A stretch of DNA of 64,000 nucleotides from Kineosporiaceae bacterium SCSIO 59966 (GTDB taxonomy: Bacteria; Actinomycetota; Actinomycetes; Actinomycetales; SCSIO-59966): assembly GCA_020881835.1 (NCBI GenBank), contig CP052876.1, positions 620,001-684,000 of the forward strand, in the 5' to 3' direction. The notes beneath the pieces are model-generated. The model had not been told where the DNA came from and ran no database searches. It saw only the letters and a list, made by a program, of their open reading frames with translations. Positions 48,170 to 56,632 of this stretch are shown here, in pieces (the first letter of the stretch is position 1; every line of letters starts with the position of its first letter). A program made the position numbers and the translations under genes.

Positions 48170-49159
48170 ATGGATACGCACCCGGTGGTCGTCGTCGGCT
48201 CGGCCAACGCCGACCTCGTCCTGGACATCGACCACAGGCCCGCACCGGGCGAGACGATCCTCGCCGCCGACGTCGTGACGACCCCCGGCGGCAAGGGGGC
48301 CAACCAGGCCGTCGCCGCGGGTCGGCTCGGCGGCGACGTCGCCTTCATCGGCTGCGTGGGGCCGGACGAGCACGGCGCTCTGCTACGTGCCTCCTTGGAG
48401 TCGGCCGGGGTGGACCTCACCGGGTTGCGCACGGTCGACGCCCCCACCGGGACGGCGACGATCATGGTGACGCCCGACGGGGAGAACTCGATCATCGTCT
48501 CCCCAGGCGCCAACCGGCGGGTGACCCCGGCGATGCTCACCGAGCTGCGCCCGCTCTGGCAGGACGCGCCGGTCGTGGTCGCGCAACTGGAGATCCCGCT
48601 GGAGTCGGTGGCCCTGGTCGCCACGCAGGCGCGGGGGCGGGTGGTGCTCAACACCGCCCCGGCCGCCAAGCTGGCGCCGGAGGTGCTGCGCGTGGCGGAC
48701 CCGCTGGTCGTCAACGAGTCCGAGGCCCGGTTCCTCCTCGACGCCGCCGGCGACGCCGCGGGTGACGCTGCGGGTGACGCCGCCGGCGACGCCGGCGACG
48801 CCGGCGGCGACGCGGCCGCGCTGGGCGCGCGGGATGAGGCCCTCGCCGTCCGGCTGCTCGGGCTCGGCCCCCGGTCCGTCGTCCTGACCCTCGGAGCCGC
48901 GGGCGCGGTGGTCGCCGAGCCGTCCGCCGGTGACGGGCCCGCGCGGACGACGAGAGTCCCGGCCCACCGGGTGCAGGCGGTGGACACCACCGGGGCCGGC
49001 GACTCCTTCGTGGGCTCCCTCGCGGTGCGGCTCGCCGAGGGGGCCACCCTGCCCGACGCGGTCGTGACCGCGACCGCGGTGGCCGCCGTCGCCGTCACCC
49101 GCCGCGGCGCCCAGGAGTCCTTCCCTACCCTCGACGAGATCCAGGAGGTGCGACGGTGA
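48170..49159 (+). CDS. rbsK: Ribokinase with a coding minisatellite
   Basis: A 329-residue PfkB-family kinase making ribose 5-phosphate. The N-motif GSANADLVLDIDHRPAPGETI, VTTPGGKGANQAVAAGRLGG and the C-motif VQAVDTTGAGDSFVGSLAVRLA (catalytic Asp) are intact, as are VNESEARFLL and PRSVVLTLGAAGAVV. After ARFLL, a DAAG repeat (four copies, then DAG and DAGG) lengthens a surface region where other ribokinases have a short loop. The kinase core is unaffected, so activity is expected. Confidence 0.92.
   Translation: MDTHPVVVVGSANADLVLDIDHRPAPGETILAADVVTTPGGKGANQAVAAGRLGGDVAFIGCVGPDEHGALLRASLESAGVDLTGLRTVDAPTGTATIMVTPDGENSIIVSPGANRRVTPAMLTELRPLWQDAPVVVAQLEIPLESVALVATQARGRVVLNTAPAAKLAPEVLRVADPLVVNESEARFLLDAAGDAAGDAAGDAAGDAGDAGGDAAALGARDEALAVRLLGLGPRSVVLTLGAAGAVVAEPSAGDGPARTTRVPAHRVQAVDTTGAGDSFVGSLAVRLAEGATLPDAVVTATAVAAVAVTRRGAQESFPTLDEIQEVRR
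48740..48811 (+). repeat. 12-bp coding tandem repeat in rbsK
   Basis: Repeats of GACGCCGCCGGC with synonymous variants (four full units, then 9- and 12-bp units) encode DAAG/DAG. The pattern suggests replication slippage in a frame-preserving minisatellite. Confidence 0.85.
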
Positions 49160-49545
49160 AGCGTCGCGGCATCCTCAACGACGCCCTCTCCTGGCACCTG
49201 GCCCGGCTGGGGCACACCGACATGGTGGTGGTTGCGGACTGTGGCTTGCCCCGGCCGCCCGGGGTGCCAGTGGTCGACCTGGCCCTGACGTTCGGTGTGC
49301 CGGACTTCGCCGCGGTGGTGGACGCCCTCGCCGAGGAGATCGTCGTGGAGTCCACTGCGGTCGCCCGGGAGACGGCGGCGCGCAACCCTGCAGCGGCGGA
49401 GCTGTTACGTGGCCACTTCGGCGAGCCGGAGTGGGTCACCCACGAGGAGCTGAAGGCCCGATCGGCGCGGGCGCGGCTCGTCGTCCGCTCCGGGGAGGCG
49501 TCCCCGTACGCCAACGTCATCCTCACCTGCGGGGTGCCGTTCTAG
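49156..49545 (+). CDS. rbsD: D-ribose pyranase
   Basis: A 129-residue mutarotase converting beta-pyranose to beta-furanose ribose, the form used by ribokinase. It shows KRRGILNDALSWHLARLGHTDMVVVADCGLPRPPG (catalytic His in LGHTD), VPVVDLALTFGVPDF, FVTHEELKxRS-like WVTHEELKARSARARLVVRSGEASPYANVILTCGVPF. The start overlaps the rbsK stop by 4 bp (GTGA). It is the last gene of the ribose operon; no hairpin terminator is evident. Confidence 0.94.
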   Translation: MKRRGILNDALSWHLARLGHTDMVVVADCGLPRPPGVPVVDLALTFGVPDFAAVVDALAEEIVVESTAVARETAARNPAAAELLRGHFGEPEWVTHEELKARSARARLVVRSGEASPYANVILTCGVPF

Positions 49546-49605
49546 CGGACCGGCGCGCCAGGTCACCTAAGTTGCTGTTCAGGCGAGGCGGGTCAGCCCC
49601 GGTCA

Positions 49606-49632
49606 ACTATGCGGCGACGCAGTCGGACTGAG
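49606..49632 (+). repeat. 27-bp direct repeat, right copy (orphan CAP-gene 3' end)
   Basis: Matches 41245-41271 at 25 of 27 positions and encodes NYAATQSD plus a stop, equivalent to the CAP protein end YYATTQSD. There is no CAP domain upstream, so it is a remnant or an insertion-derived copy of the CAP gene's 3' end. Confidence 0.8.
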
Positions 49633-49685
49633 GGCTGACTCGCCTCATGCCTGCCGTAGGGGTCCGTCCTCCTGGTAGACACACG

Positions 49686-50741
49686 TCACCTGGCGTCGGC
49701 GTTCGCCTCCACCTGTGCACGCTCGGCGAAGTGGCACGCCACCTGAAGACCGTGGGCGTCTGTCGTCGGACGCCGGAGCAACGGCACCTCTTCGGCGCAC
49801 CGCTCCTCGGCCAACCAGCAGCGGGTGCGGAACCGGCATCCGCTGGGCGGGTTAAGGGGCGACGGTGGTTCCCCGCCCAGAATCCGCCGACGGCCCAACA
49901 CGCCTCGGTTGCTGAGATCGACCGTGGGAGAAGCGGACAGCAGGGCCTGGGTGTACGGATGCGCCGGAGCGGCATAGATCGCCTCGACGCTTCCTGTCTC
50001 CACGATGTGCCCCAGGTACATGACGGCCACCTGGTCGGCGATGTGGTGCACGACTCCGAGGTCATGGGCGATGAAGACCATCGCCACCCCCAGCCGCGCC
50101 TGGAGGTCCTTGAGCAGGTTGACAACCTGGGCCTGGACGGAGACGTCCAGGGCGGACACCGCTTCGTCACACACCAGGACGTCCGGCTCGAGCGCCAGTG
50201 CGCGCGCGATGCCCAGACGCTGCCGCTGGCCTCCCGAGAACTGATGCGGATAACGGTGCAGCATGTCCTTGGAGAGCCCGACCAGCTCAAGGAGCTCGAC
50301 GACCCGCTCGCGCCGCGACCGGGCTGTCCCGACGTGGGCGGCGGCGAGCGGTTCGGCGATGATGTCGGCCACTGTCATTCGCGGGTCCAGCGACGTGTAC
50401 GGGTCTTGGAAGATCATCTGGACGCCCTTGCGTAGCCACTGCCGGTCGCGACGACGACCTCGGGTCACGTCTCGGCCGTGATAGACCAGCGCCCCTGACG
50501 TCGGCCGCTCGAGCCCGACGAGCATCCGACCGAGGGTGGACTTGCCGCACCCAGACTCCCCGACGATGCCGAGCACCTCGCCCGCCCGAAGTGACAGGCT
50601 CACGCCGTCGACGGCGTGGACCTTGCGCCTCGACGCCGGGGAGCCGCTGTGGAAGTGCTTGACCAGGTCCCTCCCGACGAGCACCTCCTGCCTGCCCTCG
50701 CCAGCCTGCAGGTCGTTCATGGTTTCAGGCGACACGGTCAC
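49686..50741 (-). CDS. Peptide-type ABC importer ATPase (DppF/OppF-like)
   Basis: A 351-residue ATPase. Walker A is [14 protein letters not shown], the signature is [15 protein letters not shown], Walker B is [13 protein letters not shown] and the switch His is in [10 protein letters not shown]. The C-terminal oligopeptide/dipeptide extension contains the Cys cluster GCRFRTRC...RC...C that usually binds an iron-sulfur cluster. The GTG at 50741, preceded by GAGGAGG, overlaps the upstream ATPase gene by 17 bp. The Asp of the usual DEP motif is followed by EA here (DEAVSALD), as in many DppF proteins. Confidence 0.92.
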   Translation of the reverse strand: MTVSPETMNDLQAGEGRQEVLVGRDLVKHFHSGSPASRRKVHAVDGVSLSLRAGEVLGIVGESGCGKSTLGRMLVGLERPTSGALVYHGRDVTRGRRRDRQWLRKGVQMIFQDPYTSLDPRMTVADIIAEPLAAAHVGTARSRRERVVELLELVGLSKDMLHRYPHQFSGGQRQRLGIARALALEPDVLVCDEAVSALDVSVQAQVVNLLKDLQARLGVAMVFIAHDLGVVHHIADQVAVMYLGHIVETGSVEAIYAAPAHPYTQALLSASPTVDLSNRGVLGRRRILGGEPPSPLNPPSGCRFRTRCWLAEERCAEEVPLLRRPTTDAHGLQVACHFAERAQVEANADAR

Positions 50742-51729
50742 GGAGCACCTCCTCGCTTCGGTGGCACGCCGCCTCGACACCGGGCAGCACGGTACGTAGC
50801 ACCGGGCGCTCGTGGCGGCAGCGCTCGACGGCGTACGCACACCGGGGATGGAACGGACAGCCCGGTGGCGCCTGGTTGGGGCTCGGCGGCGAGCCTGGGA
50901 TCGCCGGCAGGCTTCCTCCACGCAGCCGGGGCCGTGGCACCGACTCCAGCAGCGCCTTCGTGTACGGGTGGGCCGGGTTGGCAAAGACCTTCTCGGCGGG
51001 GGCTTCCTCCACCACCCGGCCCGCGTACATGACGACGACGTGGTCGGCGACCTCGGCGACGACGCCGAGGTCGTGGGTGATCAGCAGCACGGCCATGCCG
51101 AGTTCGCGACGGAGCCGGTCGAGTAGTTCGAGGATCTGTGCCTGGACAGTCACGTCGAGGGCGGTCGTGGGTTCGTCCGCGACGAGCAGCTCCGGCTGCA
51201 GGGCGATCCCCATGGCGATGAGGATGCGCTGGCGCATCCCCCCCGAGAACTGGTGCGGGTAGTCCTTGACCCGGCGTGCTGCGTCCGGGATGCCCACCAG
51301 CCGCAGCAGCTCCTCCGCGTGGGCGGAGGCCTGCTTACGGGACTGGTTGGTGTGCACCCGGATGACCTCGCCGATCTGGTCGCCGATCGAGAGCACGGGG
51401 TTCAGTGAGGACAGCGCATCCTGCAGGATGAGGCTCATTCGTGCGCCGCGAATCTTGCGCAACTCCGTCTGGGTGGCCGTTCGCAGGTCCGTCCCGCTGA
51501 GGGTGAGCTGTCTCGCGGTGACTGTCGCGTTGCCCTCGTCCAGGCCCATGAGCGCCCTCGCGGTCGCGGACTTGCCGGACCCGGACTCGCCAAGCAGGGC
51601 GACGAGCTGGCCGCGCTGGACGTCCAAGTCCACCTCGCGGACAGCCGGGACGGCGTGCCTGCCCTGGCCGAAGGTCACCGAGAGGCCACGTACGGTCAGG
51701 ACCTGGGCGTCCACGGTCGGGTTCTCCAT
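50725..51729 (-). CDS. Peptide-type ABC importer ATPase (DppD/OppD-like)
   Basis: A 334-residue ATPase. It shows Walker [36 protein letters not shown], signature [17 protein letters not shown], Walker [14 protein letters not shown], switch His in [10 protein letters not shown] and the C-terminal oligopeptide-ABC extension with [20 protein letters not shown] (Fe-S-type cysteines). It heads the minus-strand pair, divergent from the operon encoding the binding protein and permeases. Together the five make a complete importer. Confidence 0.93.
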   Translation of the reverse strand: MENPTVDAQVLTVRGLSVTFGQGRHAVPAVREVDLDVQRGQLVALLGESGSGKSATARALMGLDEGNATVTARQLTLSGTDLRTATQTELRKIRGARMSLILQDALSSLNPVLSIGDQIGEVIRVHTNQSRKQASAHAEELLRLVGIPDAARRVKDYPHQFSGGMRQRILIAMGIALQPELLVADEPTTALDVTVQAQILELLDRLRRELGMAVLLITHDLGVVAEVADHVVVMYAGRVVEEAPAEKVFANPAHPYTKALLESVPRPRLRGGSLPAIPGSPPSPNQAPPGCPFHPRCAYAVERCRHERPVLRTVLPGVEAACHRSEEVLRDRVA

Positions 51730-51805
51730 GTGCCCAAGACTGCCACAGCCGCTCGCCGAAAACCATCGTCTACGGCCACCGGATCACTGAATTTGAACGT
51801 GAGAG

Positions 51806-51834
51806 TTGACAGAGGTGCCTGAGCGCGCCAGAGT
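51806..51834 (+). promoter_or_regulatory. Promoter of the importer/hydrolase operon
   Basis: TTGACA (51806-51811), 17 bp spacer and CAGAGT (51829-51834), about 55 bp before the dipeptidase GTG. The opposite strand of this 160-bp gap must also carry the promoter of the ATPase pair. The Lrp-type regulator encoded at the operon end probably acts here (inference). Confidence 0.55.
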
Positions 51835-51890
51835 CCGGTGTCGCCCCAGAGGTCTGGCGCCCGACAACCCCGTGGAGAGGATCCGCACCC

Positions 51891-53105
51891 GTGCTAGAGA
51901 AGCCCGCCGGCCGGTACACCGGCTACACCGCCTACGAGTACTTGGAACCCGGCGTTGACTACCGAGAGTTCCGCTACGCCGAGCAGCTGGGCCGCGTGCC
52001 CCCCTACGCCGGCCTCGAGCTCTCCGAGGCCGAGAAGGAGCGCACGACGCGCCTGCTCACCGAGGAGACTGTCATCTCGCTGCACGAGCACGTGCAGGTC
52101 TTCCCCGATGACATGGGACGGGTGCGCGAGCACATCCGCCAGGGCCGCGAACCCACCGGCTACCTGGGCCTGGCGAGGTCGGGTCTGACCGCGGTGTTCG
52201 ACAACGGCATGGACGGCACCTGCTGCATCAGCTCCGACGCGGGCTGGAAGTACCAGGACGTCCTCTTCGATCTCGGCGTCCGCATGGCGGACCTGGCCCA
52301 CCAGGACTTCGTGGTCAAGGCCGAGACGCTCGCCGACATCCGGCACGCAGCCGAGACCGGACGCATCGCCCACATCTTCGCGCTCGAGGCTGCGACGATG
52401 ATCGAGAACGAGGTGGACCGTCTCGACGTCCTCTACGGCTTCGGCGTGCGCCAGATGGGGATCGCCTACTCCGAGGCCAACATGCTGGGAAGTGGGCTCA
52501 AGGAGCGCGGTGACGGCGGCCTCACCTACTTCGGTGAGCGGGCCGTGGACCGGATGAACAAGCTCGGGATCGCGATCGACGTGTCGCACAGCGGTGACCG
52601 GACGTCGCTCGAGACGATCCAAGCCTCGAAGGTGCCCGTGTTCATCACTCACGCCGGCGCACGGTCCGTCTGGCCGACCAACCGGATGAAGCCGGACGAG
52701 GTCATCCGCGCCTGCGCCGAGCGCGGCGGAGTCATCGGGATCGAGGCCGCCCCGCACACCACGCTGTCACCCGAGCACCCGCGGCACAGTCTCGAGTCGG
52801 TCATGGACCACTTCACCTACTGCGTCGAGCTCGTCGGCATCGAGCACGTGAGCTTCGGTCCCGACACGCTCTTCGGCGACCACGTCGGCCTGCACCAGGC
52901 GTTCGCGGACAACCTTTCGATCGCACAGGCGCACTCTCATGTGGACCACCCACTGGTCGACTACGTCGACGGCGTCGAGAACCCGGCCGAGGCCTTCTTC
53001 AACATCATCGGCTGGCTCGTCAAGCACGGCTACTCCGACGACGAGATTCGTCTCGTCGTCGGGCAGAACACCATCCGCGTCCTCGAGGAGGTCTGGGCCC
53101 GATGA
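51891..53105 (+). CDS. Membrane-dipeptidase family protein (peptidase M19)
   Basis: A 404-residue M19 metalloenzyme of the amidohydrolase fold. Metal positions are visible: His65/His67 in LHEHVQ (the second is Asp in classical M19 HxD), Glu166 in FALEAATMIENEV, His233 in DVSHSGDRTS and His254 in FITHAGARSV, with the late Asp in SFGPDTLFGDH. There is no signal peptide, so it works inside the cell. The family cleaves dipeptides, D-amino-acid peptides or related amides. It is first in an operon with an importer, so it likely hydrolyses an imported compound. GGAGAGGA precedes the GTG start. Confidence 0.88.
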   Translation: MLEKPAGRYTGYTAYEYLEPGVDYREFRYAEQLGRVPPYAGLELSEAEKERTTRLLTEETVISLHEHVQVFPDDMGRVREHIRQGREPTGYLGLARSGLTAVFDNGMDGTCCISSDAGWKYQDVLFDLGVRMADLAHQDFVVKAETLADIRHAAETGRIAHIFALEAATMIENEVDRLDVLYGFGVRQMGIAYSEANMLGSGLKERGDGGLTYFGERAVDRMNKLGIAIDVSHSGDRTSLETIQASKVPVFITHAGARSVWPTNRMKPDEVIRACAERGGVIGIEAAPHTTLSPEHPRHSLESVMDHFTYCVELVGIEHVSFGPDTLFGDHVGLHQAFADNLSIAQAHSHVDHPLVDYVDGVENPAEAFFNIIGWLVKHGYSDDEIRLVVGQNTIRVLEEVWAR

Positions 53106-54727
53106 AGCGCTCTACGCTGCCACGGCTGGTGGCACTGGCTGCCGCCACCGCACTTGCTCTCGGGGCCTGCGCCCCATCCGGTCCGGGGGACGACGGCGCC
53201 GACGACGGCGCCACGCAGGGTGCCGGCGACACCTCCGGGGGCACTCTCACCGTGGCCACGACGACAGACGTGGTGAACTTCAACCCGCTCATCGGCAACT
53301 CCCGGACCGATTCCTGGGTCACCGGGCTCATGTACCCCCGGCTGCTGCACATCAACGAGCAGGGTGCCAAGGAGCCGGCGCTCGCCGTCGACTGGGGCTG
53401 GGTCGACGAGGTCACCGGGTACTGGGAGATCCGCGACGACATGACGTGGAGCGACGGCGAGCCTCTCACGGCGGAAGACGTCGCCTTCACGCTCAACGCC
53501 ACCAAGGAGGACCAGCCCTCCGGCACGCTTGTCGGCCAGCTCGGCTACCTCGACCGGGCCGAGGCCGTCTCGGACACTCGTGTCGAGGTCCACCTGACCG
53601 AACCCGACTCCTCGTTCGTCGAGGGTGTGGGCTTCTGGGCGAACATCGTTCCCGAGCATGTCTTTGGGAGCGCCCCGTCCGTCGCCGAGTTCGCTAACGA
53701 CTCCGACTGGGTGAGTGCGGGTCCATACGTTCTCACCGAGGTCCAGCGGGGTCAGGACTATGTCCTCGAGGCGGTCGAGAACTACCCGCTCGTCGAGGCG
53801 GGGCGACCCGGACCGGATGAGATCGTCTTCCGGGTGTACCCGGACGTCAACACTGAGATCCTCGCCCTGCAGAACGGCGACATCGATCTCATTGCCAACG
53901 CCCTCCCACCGGCTCAGGTCGCTGAGCTGCAGGACGCCGACGGCATCACCGTGGAAGAGATTCCGGGGCTCGGCTACGCGCACATGCTCTACAACATGGA
54001 CCGAGAGCCCCTCGACGACGTCCTCGTCCGGCAGGCGCTCGCCCACGCAGTGGACTACGAGGCCATCCGCGAGGTCGTTCTCCATGGCCAGGCCGTCTCA
54101 ACCGGGTCGAGCCCGATCATGCCCGTTCTCGCCGACTGGTACGAGGAGCTGGAGGAGTACGAGTACGACCCGGAGCTCTCTCGCTCGCTCCTCGAGGAGG
54201 CGGGGTACACCGCAGGCTCTGATGGCACGTACGGGCTGACGTTCTCCCTGCTCTACTCGCTGCAGGACCCGATCGTCTCCCAGTGGGCCAACCTCGTGCG
54301 CGACGGTGCCGCCGAAGCCGGTATCACCATCGAGCTCGAAGGGTATGAGCGCAACACGTACCTCGCGAAGACCCAGGAGGGCGACTACGACATCTACGCC
54401 GGAACCTTCGCAATCATGGAGGACCCGCGGGTCAACATGTCGCTCACGTACCTTCCGGATGGTTTTATCAACTACACCCACGTCGACGATCCTGAGCTGA
54501 GCGAGCTCATCAACCAGGCGCGGGTGGTGCCGGAGTTCGACGAGCAGCTGCCGCTCGTCCAAGAGGCGGCGCGGATCGTTCGGGAGCAGGTGTACGACAA
54601 CATCATGTACACCCAGAACCTCTACATCGCCCACAGCGACGAGTGGACCAACTTCATCGTCCAGCCGAGCGAACTGCTCTCCATCGTCAACCCGACCTCG
54701 TTGGCCAGCGCCACACGAGTGGGCTGA
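53102..54727 (+). CDS. ABC importer substrate-binding lipoprotein (family 5, peptide type)
   Basis: A 541-residue lipoprotein. The lipobox LALGACAPS is followed by an Asp/Gly-rich linker and the SBP_bac_5 domain: GGTLTVATTTDVVNFNPLIGNSRTDSWVTGLMYPRLL, WEIRDDMTWSDGEPLTAEDVAFTLNA, GPYVLTEVQRGQDYVLEAVENY and VRQALAHAVDYEAIREVVLHGQA. Such proteins capture peptides, opines or other amides outside the membrane. It overlaps the dipeptidase stop by 4 bp (ATGA), and the permease follows after 19 bp. Confidence 0.93.
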   Translation: MKRSTLPRLVALAAATALALGACAPSGPGDDGADDGATQGAGDTSGGTLTVATTTDVVNFNPLIGNSRTDSWVTGLMYPRLLHINEQGAKEPALAVDWGWVDEVTGYWEIRDDMTWSDGEPLTAEDVAFTLNATKEDQPSGTLVGQLGYLDRAEAVSDTRVEVHLTEPDSSFVEGVGFWANIVPEHVFGSAPSVAEFANDSDWVSAGPYVLTEVQRGQDYVLEAVENYPLVEAGRPGPDEIVFRVYPDVNTEILALQNGDIDLIANALPPAQVAELQDADGITVEEIPGLGYAHMLYNMDREPLDDVLVRQALAHAVDYEAIREVVLHGQAVSTGSSPIMPVLADWYEELEEYEYDPELSRSLLEEAGYTAGSDGTYGLTFSLLYSLQDPIVSQWANLVRDGAAEAGITIELEGYERNTYLAKTQEGDYDIYAGTFAIMEDPRVNMSLTYLPDGFINYTHVDDPELSELINQARVVPEFDEQLPLVQEAARIVREQVYDNIMYTQNLYIAHSDEWTNFIVQPSELLSIVNPTSLASATRVG

Positions 54728-54746
54728 AACCAGGGGGGCGGCCTTC

Positions 54747-55709
54747 ATGACTCTCACCACGTTCGTGCTCCGGCGCGTAGGACGGGGCGTCCTCACGGTT
54801 TGGTTCGCCGTGACGGTCACCTTCCTCCTGCTCCGGCTCCTGCCAGGGGACCCGACCCTGGCAATCCAGAGCCCGAACATGACCGAGGCCCAGAGGGCCG
54901 CCCTCCTTGAGCAGTATCAGCTCGACCAGCCGCTGGGCGTTCAGTACATCGTCTACCTCGGCGAACTCCTTCAGGGCAACCTTGGTGTGTCGTTCACGCA
55001 GTCGATCCCGGTGATCGACGTTCTCTTGGCGCGGTTGCCCTGGACTCTGCTGCTCGCCGGCGGTGCCCTCGGGCTCACCGTGATCATCGGAATACCTTTG
55101 GGCGTCCTGGCGGCGTCCCGAGCCGGAGGCACGTTCGACCGTCTCGTGCAGATGGTGGGCGTCACCGCTCAGTCCTTGTTCATCCCGAGTGTCGGGGTCT
55201 TTCTGCTCTTTGTATTCGGACTCTGGCTCGGCTGGTTCCCGATCGGCGGGGCGTACGACCGCGGAATTTATGGAACCGCGTGGTACGGCAACGTTCTGTA
55301 CCACGCTGTTCTCCCATGTCTCTCGCTGGTCCTCATACAGCTGGGCAGTTATGTCCTTACCATGCGAGCCACACTTCTCGATGCACTGGGCGAGGACTAC
55401 TGCACCCTCGCTCGCGCCAATGGTCTGCCGTACCGGCGCGTGCTATGGAAGCATGCTCTGCGCAATGCGCTGCTGCCCGCGACCACGCTCATCGGCCTCC
55501 AGCTTGGGACGTTGGTGGGTGGTGCCGTACTCACCGAGACGGTGTTCGCCTACCCGGGGCTCGGCCGGGGGATCTACGAGGCGGTCATCCAACTTGACTT
55601 CCCGGTTCTTCAGGGCTCCTTCCTCCTTCTGGCCGTGACTGTGGTGGTGGCCAACATGGTCACCGACATCATCTACGGCTTCCTTGACCCCCGGGTGAAG
55701 ACTTCATGA
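54747..55709 (+). CDS. ABC importer permease (DppB-like)
   Basis: A 320-residue permease. The N-terminal helix (GVLTVWFAVTVTFLLLRLLPGDPT) carries the DppB-type RLLPGDP motif. A large periplasmic loop (LDQPLGVQYIVYLGELLQGNLGVSF) follows, then the binding-protein-dependent transport domain and the coupling motif EDYCTLARANGLPYRRVLWKHALRNALLPATTLIGLQLG. Six helices are predicted. It is coupled to the next permease by a 4-bp overlap. Confidence 0.94.
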   Translation: MTLTTFVLRRVGRGVLTVWFAVTVTFLLLRLLPGDPTLAIQSPNMTEAQRAALLEQYQLDQPLGVQYIVYLGELLQGNLGVSFTQSIPVIDVLLARLPWTLLLAGGALGLTVIIGIPLGVLAASRAGGTFDRLVQMVGVTAQSLFIPSVGVFLLFVFGLWLGWFPIGGAYDRGIYGTAWYGNVLYHAVLPCLSLVLIQLGSYVLTMRATLLDALGEDYCTLARANGLPYRRVLWKHALRNALLPATTLIGLQLGTLVGGAVLTETVFAYPGLGRGIYEAVIQLDFPVLQGSFLLLAVTVVVANMVTDIIYGFLDPRVKTS

Positions 55710-56632
55710 GTGCCACGACGAACTCTGCGGGCCCGACTGGGCCTGATGCGACGAACCCGTTGCCGTCTGCCGAGCCCGTTGCTACCGATCAGCCCACGGC
55801 CCGGCGCGCGACATGGGTGGCTTTTCGCCGCCAGCCGCTCGGCATGTTGGCCCTCGGCGTCATGGTTGCTCTCGTGGTGGTCGCGGTGATCGCGCCCTTG
55901 TTGGCTGAGTATCCGTCCGGCTACGGCTCAGACCAGCTCGCGCGGCCGTCTGCAGCACACCCCTTCGGCACTGATGCGCTGGGCCGGGACGTGCTCGCCC
56001 AGGTCGTCTGGGGAACACGGCAGAGCCTGCTCGTGGCGGCGGCAGCGTCGGCTCTGGCAATCGTCATCGGCGCGCTGGTGGCCGTACTGGCAGCGTACTT
56101 CCGGCGCCTGGACGCGCTGCTGAGCACGGTGATTGACCTCATGCTGTCGCTTCCGGTGCTCCCCCTCATGATCCTTGTCGCCGCCCTGGTCGGGCCGAGC
56201 ACGACGACGATCATCATCGTGATCGCAGCGTTCTCTTGGCCAGAGGTCGCCCGTGTCGTCCGGTCCCAGGCCCTCACCGTGGTCAACCTGCCCTACGTTG
56301 ACGCCTCACGGCTCATGACGACGTCGCCGTGGTGGATCATCGGCCGGCACATCTTGCCAGCTGTGACACCAGTGATCGCGGTGTCGGTCGTCCTCACCGC
56401 GTCCCGAGCGGTGTTGTCGGCCGCCGGTCTCGCGTTCTTGGGACTAGGGGACCCGAACACCTGGTCGTGGGGTCGCATCCTCTACGAGGCGCAGCTGTCG
56501 GGCGCGATGTCGAGCGCCTGGTGGCTCACGTTCTTCCCCTCCTTGGGGATCTTGGCACTGGTGCTGTCCGCCACTCTGCTGGCCACTGCATACAACGACG
56601 CCCGCAACCCACGGCGAGGAGCACGTTCGTGA
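55706..56632 (+). CDS. ABC importer permease (DppC-like)
   Basis: A 308-residue permease. A cytoplasmic N-terminus with ATWVAFRRQPLGMLALGVMVALVVVAVIAPLLA is followed by HPFGTDALGRDVLAQVVWGTRQSLLVAA (the DppC signature) and SLPVLPLMILVAALVG. The coupling helix is YVDASRLMTTSPWWIIGRHILPAVTPVIAVSVVL, and the late motif is GLGDPNTWSWGRILYEAQ. It completes the transmembrane pair with the preceding gene. The last codons overlap the M24 gene's GTG. Confidence 0.94.
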   Translation: MSATTNSAGPTGPDATNPLPSAEPVATDQPTARRATWVAFRRQPLGMLALGVMVALVVVAVIAPLLAEYPSGYGSDQLARPSAAHPFGTDALGRDVLAQVVWGTRQSLLVAAAASALAIVIGALVAVLAAYFRRLDALLSTVIDLMLSLPVLPLMILVAALVGPSTTTIIIVIAAFSWPEVARVVRSQALTVVNLPYVDASRLMTTSPWWIIGRHILPAVTPVIAVSVVLTASRAVLSAAGLAFLGLGDPNTWSWGRILYEAQLSGAMSSAWWLTFFPSLGILALVLSATLLATAYNDARNPRRGARS

